A stretch of 64,000 nt of DNA from Spirulina sp034932185 (GCF_034932185.1 NZ_JAYGHW010000067.1:4255-68254); one strand, 5' to 3'; positions 51,752 to 60,577 are shown, counted from the stretch's first letter. Program-made: numbers and translations. The notes: generated from the letters alone by a model not told the origin.

Positions 51752-52636
51752 ATGCTGGCTCACATTTTGGCGATCGCCGTTGCCCTTGGTAGTTTCATTT
51801 TTTACATCGCGGCCTTCTTCTTCCCCGAAATACACCGCCCTCGCGATTTGGTTTGGAGTGGGGTGGGGTTATTCTATGCCCTTGTGTTGTGGGTCTGTGC
51901 CGGCCGGATTACAGGGGGCGTATTGTTGGGGCAAACCGCTAGTGTTGCTCTCCTGGGTTGGTTGGGGTGGCAAACTCTGACGTTACGCCGACTCAAAACC
52001 CCTTTATTAGATCAAACCGAGGTGACTGAAGGAACGGTGGCGCAGGTGAAACAGCGGTTCAAACTGGGGGCATTGTTCCAGCGCCAATCCGATGGAAAAT
52101 CGAAGCCGGTGGTTGTCGCAGATCCGCCTGAATCGGTCGCAGAAGCAGCCCCTGCTCCTGCTCCTGAATCTGAACTGGAGGCTGTTGTGGCAGAAGCTCC
52201 TACCCCAACACCTGAGCCTGAGATGATGGCCGCATCGACCCCAGAACCTGATGGGGATCAGTTTGAAGATTTTCAGGAAGATTTTCAGGAAGATTTTCAG
52301 GAATCATCCTCACCCACAGAACCCCCAAATCTTGATCCGTCGGAAGGGGGAGACGAATCTGAATCAGAACCCGATCTAGCAGCGGTTGCTCCCGCTCCAA
52401 TGCCATCCTCCGAGCCTACATCATCAGAACCCGATGCTCCTCCCCTCCCCACCATGCCGGAAGTGAGTACGGAGGATTTACAAGGGATCCCCGATGAGGA
52501 TCTCAGCAATATTCCAGAGCCGGATGTGGTGAAAGACCTCGAAGCCCTTGCTGATATTGCCGACACCGATATTGAAGGAGATACCGTGATTAAAGCTGAA
52601 GTGGTCAAGGATACCGATCCCGATGCTTGGGGTTAA
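51752..52636 (+). CDS. Ycf66 family protein
   Basis: 294 residues from the ATG at 51752 (AGGA about 10 bp upstream); a longer frame begins at 51686. The first 90 residues with three membrane helices (LAHILAIAVALGSFIFYIAAFFF and following) are the Ycf66 domain, found in cyanobacteria and some plastids; the rest is an acidic Pro/Glu-rich tail with a DFQED triple repeat at about residues 171-185. Function unknown, probably thylakoid associated. Confidence 0.88.
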   Translation: MLAHILAIAVALGSFIFYIAAFFFPEIHRPRDLVWSGVGLFYALVLWVCAGRITGGVLLGQTASVALLGWLGWQTLTLRRLKTPLLDQTEVTEGTVAQVKQRFKLGALFQRQSDGKSKPVVVADPPESVAEAAPAPAPESELEAVVAEAPTPTPEPEMMAASTPEPDGDQFEDFQEDFQEDFQESSSPTEPPNLDPSEGGDESESEPDLAAVAPAPMPSSEPTSSEPDAPPLPTMPEVSTEDLQGIPDEDLSNIPEPDVVKDLEALADIADTDIEGDTVIKAEVVKDTDPDAWG

Positions 52637-52683
52637 TCAATCCCCTTGTTGCTGAGATCTACCGAGGAACGCCTCGTTGAACA

Positions 52684-52742
52684 TGCGGCAGAGCCGCCAA
52701 AGAACCGCGCCACGGCAGAGCCATGGCGCGAGAGGGGTTCTT
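52684..52742. repeat. Nested hairpins with GGC-AGA-GCC caps
   Basis: TGCGGC/GCCGC around AGA (52684-52697) is followed by a large stem: AAGAACC (52700-52706) with GGTTCTT (52736-52742) and GCGCCA (52707-52712) with TGGCGC (52724-52729), enclosing a GGCAGAGCC core. Same cap as the 11041-11141 cluster. Confidence 0.7.
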
Positions 52743-52754
52743 AGGCTTCATCCT

Positions 52755-52800
52755 GTAGGGGCGAAAAATTTTTCGCCCTTATACCAATTTTTGCCCCTAC
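52755..52800. repeat. GTAGGGGCG palindrome (module A) with extra half
   Basis: GTAGGGGCGAAAAA/TTTTTCGCCC followed by a second right half TTTTTGCCCCTAC, so two alternative stems are possible. It lies between ycf66 and the convergent tRNA genes. Confidence 0.7.
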
Positions 52801-52867
52801 CATAATTCCCCCAAGCAGCGCTAGAACTGCCAAAAGCTACGCCAGAGGAGCATCGATTAAAAACAAA

Positions 52868-52939
52868 AGCCCGCGATGAGGATTGAACTCATGACCTCAC
52901 CCTTACCAAGGGTGTGCTCTACCACTGAGCCACGCGGGC
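52868..52939 (-). tRNA. tRNA-Thr (GGU)
   Basis: Cloverleaf on the minus strand, 72 nt: acceptor GCCCGCG/CGCGGGC, anticodon loop TTGGTAA giving anticodon GGT, and T-loop GTTCAATCC. CCA is not encoded. It follows tRNA-Tyr by 10 bp on the same strand, so both are probably one transcript. Confidence 0.97.
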
Positions 52940-52949
52940 AAAATTGTGG

Positions 52950-53031
52950 TGGGCCGAGTTGGATTTGAACCAACGTAGGCGTAGCCAGCGGATTTACAGT
53001 CCGCCCCCATTAACCACTCGGGCATCGACCC
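52950..53031 (-). tRNA. tRNA-Tyr (GUA)
   Basis: Class II cloverleaf on the minus strand, about 82 nt with a long variable arm: acceptor GGGTCGA/TCGGCCC (one G-U), anticodon loop CTGTAAA giving GTA. The genome encodes the CCA end (bases 52947-52949 on the plus strand are TGG). Confidence 0.97.
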
Positions 53032-53097
53032 CTTTAATTTCCACAGTTATTTATCGTAGCAGCAGCACCTTGAAAACGCAAGGAAATCAAGGGAAGA

Positions 53098-53129
53098 AAA
53101 TTTGTCCAGACCTAGGGCTGGACAAATTT
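53098..53129. terminator. 12-bp perfect hairpin upstream of the tRNA pair
   Basis: AAATTTGTCCAG (53098-53109) and CTGGACAAATTT (53118-53129) with an 8-nt loop. On the minus strand it is followed by TTCTTCCC. It separates the tRNA unit from the channel gene; orientation uncertain. Confidence 0.45.
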
Positions 53130-53318
53130 CTCCCAAATTCAGCAGGTTAGACCCTTCTTCCCCTTAGGGAAATTTGGCTAAAGCAACCTTAGGGGTGAAG
53201 GAGAGCATTCGCAACATCGTGATTTGTAATACAATCCGTGGGTTAAAAGTTGGTCACAATGGAAGATGGCATAATCTCGATCAAGGCCATTGTGCCTATG
53301 ACCACGGAGCGGGGTTCC

Positions 53319-55010
53319 ATGAAACCGAAAATTATAGTCTATGGGTTAGGGCGAACTGGCTACAAAATTTTTCACCTCCTCCGTCAACAGGGCGCTGAAG
53401 TAATGGGAGTGAGCGATCGCCCCGTTACGGGTGAAAATGGCGATGATATTATCTTGGGGGATCTGCGCAGCAATAGCACTCTGGTGGCAGCGGGGATTCG
53501 CTTTGCCCATACTTTGGTGTTGGCCAATGATGATGATGCCCTTAACCTGGAAGTGGTGACACGGGCGCGGGTGATTAACCCCAAAATTCAGATCATCAAC
53601 CGCATTTTTAATCACACGTTGGGGGAACGCCTCGATCAAACCCTCAGCAATCATGTCAGCATGAGCGTGGCCAAATTGGCCGCCCCGATCTTTACCTTTG
53701 CCGCCTTGGGCAATAAAGCCATTGGCCAGTTGCAACTGTATGATCAAACCTGGCCGATCCATGAGGAAATCATTAACCGGGATCACCCTTGGCTCGGTCG
53801 TCGCCTCAGTGAATTTTGGGAAAACCCGACGCGGATGCTGATCTATTACCTCTCTGCGAGTGAGGACTGTGATTTAGTCACCGCAGTTATGGCAGAGAAA
53901 ACGCTGCAACCGGGCGATCGCCTGATCATCGGCACTCAACCCACGATCCGCGCTGCCCGCCGCTCCCGCCTGCGGCAATTGTTTAAAGCGATTCTCAGCC
54001 TGCGCAAATTTCAGCATTATGGCCGCTCGGTGGCGATCGTCACCCTCGCACTCCTCGCGACGATTTTGCTGGCCACCGTTACCTACATCAGCACCAATTT
54101 CGACACATCCCCCGTCGATGCCCTCTATTTTTCCGTGGGGATGATCACCGGAGCGGGAGGGCAAGAAGCGGTAGCGGAGCAATCTTCGGATCTGATCAAA
54201 TTTTTCACCGCTGTGATGATGCTGGTGGGGGCCGGCGTGATCGGGATTTGCTACGCCCTAATTAACGATTTCATCTTAGGGAGTCGTCTACGGCAATTTT
54301 GGGCCGCGACCCAAGTGCCTCAATCTCACCATTACATTGTTTGTGGTTTGGGGGGTGTGGGGTTTCGCATTGTCCAGCAGTTAATTGCCCAAGGCCATGA
54401 GGTGGTGGTAATTGAACATGACCCGAATAATCGCTTTCTTCATTCTGCCCGGTCTATGGGTATTCCGGTGATCATCGAAGATGGCAGCCTTTCCACGACT
54501 CTCAATGCGGCTAATGTCAAAACTGCGGCTTCGTTGGTGGCGGCCACCAGTAGCGATATGGTCAATGTGGAGATTGCCCTTTGTGCGAAGGGGATTGCTG
54601 CCCAATTGCCGGTGATTGTTCGCAACCATGATCCTCAGTTTTCCCTCTCAGTACAACAGGTTTTTGAGTTTGATACGGTGCTTTGCCCCAATGAGTTAGC
54701 GGCTCCTTCCTTCGCGGCGGCGGCCTTGGGGGGGCGGATTTTGGGTAATGGGATGACTGATGATTTGCTTTGGGTGGCATTGGCGACGATGATCACGCCC
54801 CATCATCCCTTTTTTGGTAAGTCGGTGCGGGATGCGGCCCAAGGTTCGGATTTTGTGCCGCTCTATTTAGAAACTCAGGGCCGCCAAGTCCATGGCTGGA
54901 CGTTGCTGGAAAGCTGTTTACAGGCGAATGATGTGTTGTATCTGACGATGCCCGCTACTCGCCTTGAGCAACTTTGGCGGGCGCACCCGCCGGAGGTGTT
55001 GCTCTACTAA
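53319..55010 (+). CDS. Double-RCK (TrkA-N) channel-like protein with central membrane pair
   Basis: 563 residues from the ATG at 53319 (GGAG 9 bp upstream; earlier starts at 53250 and 53259 are possible). Order: TrkA-N NAD-binding domain (KIIVYGLGRTGYKIF, 1-125), then a C-domain, two membrane helices (about 218-240 and 275-300) with a pore-like segment between them, then a second TrkA-N domain (YIVCGLGGVGFRIVQQL) and C-domain. The presumed filter reads ITGAGG rather than TxGYG, so potassium selectivity is uncertain. Likely an ion channel or transporter regulated by nucleotide. Confidence 0.88.
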   Translation: MKPKIIVYGLGRTGYKIFHLLRQQGAEVMGVSDRPVTGENGDDIILGDLRSNSTLVAAGIRFAHTLVLANDDDALNLEVVTRARVINPKIQIINRIFNHTLGERLDQTLSNHVSMSVAKLAAPIFTFAALGNKAIGQLQLYDQTWPIHEEIINRDHPWLGRRLSEFWENPTRMLIYYLSASEDCDLVTAVMAEKTLQPGDRLIIGTQPTIRAARRSRLRQLFKAILSLRKFQHYGRSVAIVTLALLATILLATVTYISTNFDTSPVDALYFSVGMITGAGGQEAVAEQSSDLIKFFTAVMMLVGAGVIGICYALINDFILGSRLRQFWAATQVPQSHHYIVCGLGGVGFRIVQQLIAQGHEVVVIEHDPNNRFLHSARSMGIPVIIEDGSLSTTLNAANVKTAASLVAATSSDMVNVEIALCAKGIAAQLPVIVRNHDPQFSLSVQQVFEFDTVLCPNELAAPSFAAAALGGRILGNGMTDDLLWVALATMITPHHPFFGKSVRDAAQGSDFVPLYLETQGRQVHGWTLLESCLQANDVLYLTMPATRLEQLWRAHPPEVLLY

Positions 55011-55047
55011 ACCTACCTACTGAACCTACTGTATGAAATTAATGGGT

Positions 55048-55169
55048 GTGGGGGTGAAAGATTTTTGTGCCTCCGGCAGGCTTACGCCAACGCCCCCACA
55101 TTGCCTAACATTGCCTACAGGGGGCGAAGGATTTTTGTGCTTCCGGCAGGCTTACGCCAACGCCTCTAC
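55048..55169. repeat. Two tandem long-form (module B, inverted) repeats
   Basis: Copy one 55048-55099 (GTGGGGGTGAAAGATTTTTG ... CAACGCCCCCAC) and copy two 55118-55169 (CAGGGGGCGAAGGATTTTTG ... CAACGCCTCTAC) share the GCCTCCGGCAGGCTTACGCC core with few changes. They lie between the convergent channel and moeA genes. This is the only tandem pair of the family in the window. Confidence 0.8.
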
Positions 55170-55174
55170 ATTTT

Positions 55175-56374
55175 TCAGATCACCAAAATTTGCACAGGTT
55201 CCCCCGCTGCAATTTCCTTCACCCCTACGGGTAAGACGGCGAGGGCGGTGGTACGGGCAAGGTTGATCAGGTTGCCGGAATTGTGACCCCCTGAGGCGGG
55301 GTGAAATTCGGGCCGGCCTTGGGGCCAATGGAGTTGTCCCCAAAGATAGGTTTCTCGCTTGCCATCGGCTTTGAGGGTTTGGGGCGATCGCCCCTCCACC
55401 CATTGCGGCCCCCAGGGGGCTGCCAATCCCGCCCGTTTTCGCAGGGCCGGAGCGATAAAACGCCAAAATGTCACCAGGGCAGAAACAGGATTGCCGGGGA
55501 TGCCAAAGTAGAGACATTGGGGAAAATTCGCTACAGTTAACGGCTTACCGGGTTTAATCGCCACACTGCGGATCTGGATATCGCCCCCCAATTCCCCTAA
55601 CAAGCCCTCTACATAGTCATAATCCCCCACGGATACGCCACCCGTGGAGAGGACGAGATCGGCCTGGCTAATGGCCGCCTCCATTTTGGCCCGGAGCGCA
55701 TCGGGTTGATCTGGCACAATTCCCAACGGGATCGCAATCGCACCCAGTTGGCTAACTGCGGCAGTTAAGGCCCATTGATTAGAATCGACAATCTGACCCG
55801 GTTGTAAGGTGGCATCGGGGGGGATTAATTCGTTGCCGGTGGAGAAGATCGCCACCTTGGGCTGAGGATAGACCAAGAGGGAAAGGGCCTGAACGGTGGC
55901 GAGGACGGCCATTTCCGCCGGGCCGATCCGGGTTCCGGCGGGCAAAATTACCTCCCCTTGGCGGCAATAGCTCCCCTGTTTACGGATAAAACCGGGTTGG
56001 GGGGGATTGAGGAGCGTGACGCGATCGCCTTCCCGTTGGGTTTCTTCCTGAATGGCGATCGCATCTGCCCCAGGGGGAACCATTGCCCCCGTGAAAATCC
56101 GGGCCGCTTCCCCCGGTTGGAGTTGATGGCAGGGAACTTGACCGGCGGCAATTTCTTCGACTACCTCTAACGTCACAGGGCAGGAATGAACATCGGGCGA
56201 TCGCACCGCATAGCCATCCATCGCGGAATTATCCCAAGGGGGCAGATCCCCCGGACTGGTGACGGGTTGGGCTAAAACCCGGCCTAGGGCAGTGGTGAGG
56301 GCAACAGTTTCAGCCTCTTGGGGGGGGTGAATAGCATTGAGAATCAGGTCTTCAGCAACTTGAACAGAGAGCAT
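55175..56374 (-). CDS. moeA: Molybdopterin molybdenumtransferase MoeA
   Basis: 399 residues. PPWDNSAMDGYAVRS near residue 50, AARIFTGAMVPPGADAIAIQEE, VAIFSTGNELIPP, LSTGGVSVGDYDYV and GIPGNPVSALVTFWRFI are the MoeA motifs. It inserts molybdate into molybdopterin. The C-terminal beta domain is complete. Stands alone; start at 56374 on the minus strand. Confidence 0.96.
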   Translation of the reverse strand: MLSVQVAEDLILNAIHPPQEAETVALTTALGRVLAQPVTSPGDLPPWDNSAMDGYAVRSPDVHSCPVTLEVVEEIAAGQVPCHQLQPGEAARIFTGAMVPPGADAIAIQEETQREGDRVTLLNPPQPGFIRKQGSYCRQGEVILPAGTRIGPAEMAVLATVQALSLLVYPQPKVAIFSTGNELIPPDATLQPGQIVDSNQWALTAAVSQLGAIAIPLGIVPDQPDALRAKMEAAISQADLVLSTGGVSVGDYDYVEGLLGELGGDIQIRSVAIKPGKPLTVANFPQCLYFGIPGNPVSALVTFWRFIAPALRKRAGLAAPWGPQWVEGRSPQTLKADGKRETYLWGQLHWPQGRPEFHPASGGHNSGNLINLARTTALAVLPVGVKEIAAGEPVQILVI

Positions 56375-56402
56375 AATCCAGCAGGGGGAAATCGCATCAA
56401 TT

Positions 56403-56458
56403 CTACCCCCTCACCTTTCTGGCCAAAGAAAAGGGGGTAGCCGGTTTGAGCTACCCCC
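56403..56458. repeat. Three-arm inverted repeat CTACCCCC / GGGGGTAG / CTACCCCC
   Basis: GGGGGTAG (56433-56440) can pair with CTACCCCC at either 56403-56410 or 56451-56458, so two mutually exclusive hairpins are possible. Intergenic between moeA and glyQ. Confidence 0.6.
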
Positions 56459-56531
56459 TAGGGAACACGAGTGGTTTGTGTTGGGTGATTGGTGATGACT
56501 CCTATAGAATCACTCACTTCGCCCCTAGGTG

Positions 56532-56593
56532 ACAAGATCAATTCCTCCGTGATCTAACTGATCCTCTGGTGATCGTAAACTGATCTTGTTTTT
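56532..56593 (+). repeat. Inverted repeat with several GATC sites and a T-run
   Basis: ACAAGATCA (56532-56540) pairs with TGATCTTGT (56581-56589), followed by TTTT. Between them three further GATC sites occur. The shape is that of a terminator with an elaborate loop, possibly the end of an unannotated small transcript. Confidence 0.4.
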
Positions 56594-56608
56594 ATTCCAT
56601 AAATAAGG

Positions 56609-56655
56609 TAGTAGGGGCGAAAAATTTTTCGCCCTCCCCGAAAATTTTTCGCCCT
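56609..56655. repeat. GTAGGGGCG palindrome (module A) with duplicated right half
   Basis: GTAGTAGGGGCGAAAAA/TTTTTCGCCCTCC, then a second AAAATTTTTCGCCCTCCGC. A decayed third half (AAAATCTTTCCCCCC) follows at 56680. It occupies the glyQ leader. Confidence 0.65.
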
Positions 56656-56753
56656 CCGCGCAAACCCTGCACTCTCCCCGAAAATCTTTCCCCCCTGCCC
56701 AAGGTTGGGTTCTGTGGGGGGATAATGGGGGAGCCGTCTTTTCCAGAAATATT

Positions 56754-57638
56754 GTGGCCCTTAGTTTTCAATCCGTCATTGCAACCCTCAATCAATTTTG
56801 GAGCGATCGCGGCTGCTTGATTGCTCAACCCTACGACACCGAAAAAGGGGCCGGCACGATGAGCCATCACACCTTTCTCCGCGCCATTGGCCCAGAACCT
56901 TGGTCTGTGGCCTATGTGGAACCCTGCCGCCGCCCCACCGATGGCCGCTACGGGGAAAACCCCAACCGCTATCAGCATTACTATCAATACCAAGTCCTGA
57001 TCAAACCCTCCCCCAACAACATCCAGGAGGTTTATCTTGCCTCCCTCCAGGCCCTAGGGATTCATCCGGAGGATCACGATATTCGCTTCGTGGAAGATAA
57101 TTGGGAATCCCCCACCTTGGGCGCTTGGGGCGTGGGTTGGGAGGTGTGGCTTGATGGTATGGAGATCACTCAGTTCACCTATTTTCAACAATGTGGGGGC
57201 ATCGATTGCCGCCCCGTTTCCATTGAAATTACCTACGGGTTGGAGCGGTTGGCCATGTATTTGCAAGATGTGGATGCGATCGCCAAGATCCAATGGCAGG
57301 GCAACATCACCTACGGGGATATTCACCTCCAAGGGGAAGTGGAGCAATGCACCTACAACTTTGAAGCCGCCGATAGCGATCGCCTCTTCCAACTCTTTAG
57401 TCTTTACGAACAGGAAGCCAGCCAACTGATCGAGCGGGGTCTCGTCCTGCCCAGCCATGATTATGTTTTGAAATGCTCCCACACCTTCAACTTGCTCGAT
57501 GCCCGGGGCGTAATTTCCGTCACCGAGCGCACCCGCTACATCGGCCGGATCCGCAACCTCGCCCGGCAAGTGGCCCAACGCTACTACCAACAGCGGGAAT
57601 CCCTTGGTTTCCCCCTCCTCACCACCGTGGCTGCTTAG
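56754..57638 (+). CDS. glyQ: Glycyl-tRNA synthetase alpha subunit
   Basis: 294 residues, GTG start. Class II synthetase alpha chain: FWSDRGCLIAQPYDTEKGAGTM, EPCRRPTDGRYGENPNR, YQYQVLIKPSP and QCGGIDCRPVSIEITYGLERLAMY are diagnostic. It works as an alpha2beta2 enzyme with GlyS, which is not in this window. Confidence 0.97.
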   Translation: MALSFQSVIATLNQFWSDRGCLIAQPYDTEKGAGTMSHHTFLRAIGPEPWSVAYVEPCRRPTDGRYGENPNRYQHYYQYQVLIKPSPNNIQEVYLASLQALGIHPEDHDIRFVEDNWESPTLGAWGVGWEVWLDGMEITQFTYFQQCGGIDCRPVSIEITYGLERLAMYLQDVDAIAKIQWQGNITYGDIHLQGEVEQCTYNFEAADSDRLFQLFSLYEQEASQLIERGLVLPSHDYVLKCSHTFNLLDARGVISVTERTRYIGRIRNLARQVAQRYYQQRESLGFPLLTTVAA

Positions 57639-57718
57639 GCTAAATCGCTGGAGTCTTCGGCAATCTTTGGTAGGATGACATTAAAACCTTTTGTAATCCT
57701 CTGTTGAGCGAACAAGCT

Positions 57719-58213
57719 ATGATCAAACGCCACTGGTCTCGGTTCTGTGCTGTGGTGATCAGCGTCCTTTGCCTGTGGGGGGCGATCGCCCCCGTCGCCA
57801 CTGCCACAGACTATAACAATCGGTTTTTAAACGGCATCGATTTTGCCGGGCAAGACCTGCGGGATTCCAGCTTTAAAAGTGCTGATGTACGCCAAAGTGA
57901 TTTTAGTCATGCCAATTTAGAGGGTGTGACGTTCTTTTCCGCAAATATGGATTCCGTCAACTTAGAGGGGGCCAATTTGCGCTTTGCCGCCTTGGGGTCT
58001 ACCCGGTTAACCCGAGCTAATTTAAAAAATGCCTTGCTTGAGGGGGCGTTAGCCATGGGGGCAAGGTTTAAGGGGGCCAACATTGAGGGGGCCGATTTTA
58101 CCGATGTCCTGCTCCGGGCAGATATTCAAGCGGAGTTATGTGAACAAGCCACGGGCGTGAACCCCACCACCGGCCGCGCCACCCGTGACACCCTCCTCTG
58201 TGATTACCTTTGA
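57719..58213 (+). CDS. Exported pentapeptide repeat protein, lumenal type
   Basis: 164 residues from the ATG at 57719. Signal peptide to about VATATDY. Pentapeptide repeats from about 40 to 135 (FAGQDLRDSSF, NLEGVTFFSANMDSVNLEGANLRFAALG, GANIEGADFTDVLL). Two cysteines at the C-terminus (ELCEQATGVNP, TLLCDYL) are placed as in thylakoid-lumen pentapeptide proteins such as TL20.3. Function unknown. The next gene follows after 3 bp. Confidence 0.9.
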   Translation: MIKRHWSRFCAVVISVLCLWGAIAPVATATDYNNRFLNGIDFAGQDLRDSSFKSADVRQSDFSHANLEGVTFFSANMDSVNLEGANLRFAALGSTRLTRANLKNALLEGALAMGARFKGANIEGADFTDVLLRADIQAELCEQATGVNPTTGRATRDTLLCDYL

Positions 58214-58216
58214 GCC

Positions 58217-59095
58217 ATGAACCTAGCCCCCCTCGATCAGGCGGCCATTTTGGAGCAGGCCCGGGCCGGTGAACCGGCGATCATCGCCCGTCTGCTCAAT
58301 TACAAACTCCATCCCTTAGGGGTGGATGCTCAGGTGACTTGGCAGGATCGTTGTCTCTGTGTGGCGTTGGTGGGGGAAGGGGCGAGTCCTGCTCCGCAAA
58401 CCTGTGTGCCGATTATTGAGCGGGGGTTGAAAAAGTTGCAAGTGCCGGGGTTAAGTACGGTGGCGATCGCCGCCTATCAACGGGGCCAAACCCAACCCCT
58501 CTGGCGGGATCATCTTTCCCTAGCCAGCACCGCCCTGGCCATTGATTTAGCCGCCTGGCTGGAGTCCGGGACTTCCCTGCGGGAAGCGATCATCACCCTA
58601 CCCACATCTCTCGGAACCACGACCCTCGCCCCCACCATGACCCCAGAGGTGGAGCAAAAATACCTCTGTTTTCAATTGGGGTTAGAGAATCCCGCATTGT
58701 TGCCGGTGGAATCGATTCAGGAAATTTTACACATGGCGATCGCCCATGTCCTCCCTGTCCCCGATATGCCCGATGCGGTGCTGGGTATTTATAACTGGCG
58801 GGGGGAAATGCTTTGGGTGATTGATCTCAACCATTTACTCAATTTAGGCGGTTTAGACTTGGCCGCCCTCTCCACCGTCACGGTGATTGTTCTCGATGTG
58901 GCGGGGCGTACCTTGGGGTTAATGGTGCAAACCGTCGAGGAAATCACCAGTCACCTCCCTTCCCTGTTGCAACCCCCCACGGGCCTCTTTAGTCCAGACC
59001 TGGAACCCTACATTACTGGCTATCTGCGGGAAACCAGCAGCATTGTCTTCAATCCAGAAGCGATTTTTAACGCCCCCAGTTTGCAGCAACGGTGA
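58217..59095 (+). CDS. CheW-like domain protein
   Basis: 292 residues. The N-terminal 130 residues are a distinct domain (LDQAAILEQARAGEPAIIARLLNYKLHPLGVDAQVTWQDRCL) found with CheW in cyanobacteria. The C-terminal 150 are CheW-like: KYLCFQLGLENPALLPVESIQEILH, LGIYNWRGEMLWVIDLNHLL, LGLMVQTVEEI. Probably an adaptor in a phototaxis or type IV pilus chemosensory array, or a regulatory paralogue. ATG 3 bp after the pentapeptide gene stop. Confidence 0.9.
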   Translation: MNLAPLDQAAILEQARAGEPAIIARLLNYKLHPLGVDAQVTWQDRCLCVALVGEGASPAPQTCVPIIERGLKKLQVPGLSTVAIAAYQRGQTQPLWRDHLSLASTALAIDLAAWLESGTSLREAIITLPTSLGTTTLAPTMTPEVEQKYLCFQLGLENPALLPVESIQEILHMAIAHVLPVPDMPDAVLGIYNWRGEMLWVIDLNHLLNLGGLDLAALSTVTVIVLDVAGRTLGLMVQTVEEITSHLPSLLQPPTGLFSPDLEPYITGYLRETSSIVFNPEAIFNAPSLQQR

Positions 59096-59158
59096 TGTTT
59101 GACCCCACCGCCGTGAAATATTTTTTAAGGTTTACCAGATTTTTAAAAATCCAATGTT

Positions 59159-59193
59159 AGGCTAGGACAAACTCCAGAGTTAGCCTTTTTTTA
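59159..59193 (+). terminator. Terminator after the CheW-like gene
   Basis: AGGCTA (59159-59164) and TAGCCT (59181-59186) pair, followed by a run of T to 59192. Confidence 0.65.
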
Positions 59194-59453
59194 TTGGTAA
59201 TTGGCTGGTGGATTGTCCCTTGACTCCCTTAAGATTACCCCGAATCGTTCTGTAATTTGTCAAAGTTTTCAGACTTTACGGGAATGTTTTGTAATCCAGC
59301 AAACAGATTAATTGGGCATTTCTGCTAGCCTATTGAGCAACTTCCTGCTGCTCCATTGAAGGATCTAACCGATCTTTACTGACTTTTACTTTACTCCTCT
59401 ATCTTAACAATTTGTTTTTTAATAGACCCGACTTTCTTCATTTCCACAATCCT
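59194..59453. promoter_or_regulatory. Sigma-factor upstream region
   Basis: 260 bp, A/T-rich, with several TTGTAAT/TGTAATTTG-type motifs and TCTTAACAATTTG near the 3' end. It must hold the sigma-factor promoter(s), but I cannot fix a single -35/-10 pair with confidence. Confidence 0.3.
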
Positions 59454-60569
59454 ATGAATGTTACTGCATTAAATGCCCTCAATGATCAACCCCTAGGTTT
59501 AAAGACCATGGATTTAGAGCCTCAATCTCAGGGAGCGTCACCGCCCTTAGTGGATATTGAGTTTTCCCATGAAGCCCATGGCACTGCTGAGGCACGGCGC
59601 AATTATCGCAAGAGCGATCTAGATGACACGGTGGGCGCATTCTTCAAAGAAATGGCCCGCTATCCCCTCCTCAAGCCCAATGAAGAAGTGGAATTGGCCC
59701 AACGGGTACGGTTGATTGTCGAGATTGAAGAACTGCGCGATCGCCTCTGTGAAGAATACGAACGCCCCCCCACGGCCGCCGAAATTGCCACCGCCTTAAA
59801 CATTACCGAACGACAACTGGAGCAACAACTCTATCAAGGGCGCATCGCCAAACGCAAAATGATCCGCTCCAACCTGCGTTTAGTCGTCTCCATTGCCAAA
59901 CGCTATTTAAACCGGGGCGTTCCCTTTTTAGATTTAATTCAAGAGGGGGCGATCGGCTTAAATCGGGCCACGGAAAAATTCGATCCCCACAAAGGTTATA
60001 AATTTTCCACCTATGCCTATTGGTGGATTCGTCAAGCCATCACCCGCACGATCGCCAACGATGCCCGCACGATCCGCCTCCCCATCCACATCGTCGAAAA
60101 GCTCAACAAACTCAAAAAAGCCCAGCGCGTCCTCAAGCAAACACTAAGACGCAACCCCACCGAAAGCGAGTTAGCCCAAGAATTGGATGTCACCCCGGAG
60201 CAACTACGTCACCTTTTCCAACTGCGCCGTCAATCCCTCTCCCTCAACCATCGGGTGGGTAAGGGCGAGGATACTGAGTTAATGGATTTGCTCGAAGATG
60301 ATGATCTCAAATTACCGGAAGATCAAATGGGCGAAACGATGATGCGTCAAGAAATTTGGGAGGTGTTGAGCGATGTCCTCACGGAACGGGAAAAAGACGT
60401 AATCACGCTGCGCTATGGCTTAAATAGCAGCCAGCCCCACACCTTAGAAGAAGTGGGGGGAATTTTCAATCTGTCACGGGAGCGGGTGCGGCAAATTCAA
60501 AGCAAAGCGATGCGCAAACTCCGCCGTCCCCAAGTGGCCCGTCGTCTGAAAGGCTGGTTGATGCAATAG
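59454..60569 (+). CDS. Group 2 RNA polymerase sigma factor (RpoD family, SigC-like)
   Basis: 371 residues from the ATG at 59454. Region 1.2 DDTVGAFFKEMARYPLLKPNEEVELAQRV, region 2 RSNLRLVVSIAKRYLNRGVPFLDLIQEGAIGL and the -10-binding YKFSTYAYWWIRQAITRTIA, region 3 PIHIVEKLNKLKKAQRVL, region 4.2 TLEEVGGIFNLSRERVRQIQSKAMRKLR. It lacks the extended N-terminus of primary SigA. The FFKEMARYPLL form of region 1.2 reminds me of SigC, a carbon/heat-responsive group 2 factor, but I cannot exclude another group 2 member. Confidence 0.93.
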   Translation: MNVTALNALNDQPLGLKTMDLEPQSQGASPPLVDIEFSHEAHGTAEARRNYRKSDLDDTVGAFFKEMARYPLLKPNEEVELAQRVRLIVEIEELRDRLCEEYERPPTAAEIATALNITERQLEQQLYQGRIAKRKMIRSNLRLVVSIAKRYLNRGVPFLDLIQEGAIGLNRATEKFDPHKGYKFSTYAYWWIRQAITRTIANDARTIRLPIHIVEKLNKLKKAQRVLKQTLRRNPTESELAQELDVTPEQLRHLFQLRRQSLSLNHRVGKGEDTELMDLLEDDDLKLPEDQMGETMMRQEIWEVLSDVLTEREKDVITLRYGLNSSQPHTLEEVGGIFNLSRERVRQIQSKAMRKLRRPQVARRLKGWLMQ

Positions 60570-60577
60570 CCCCATCA

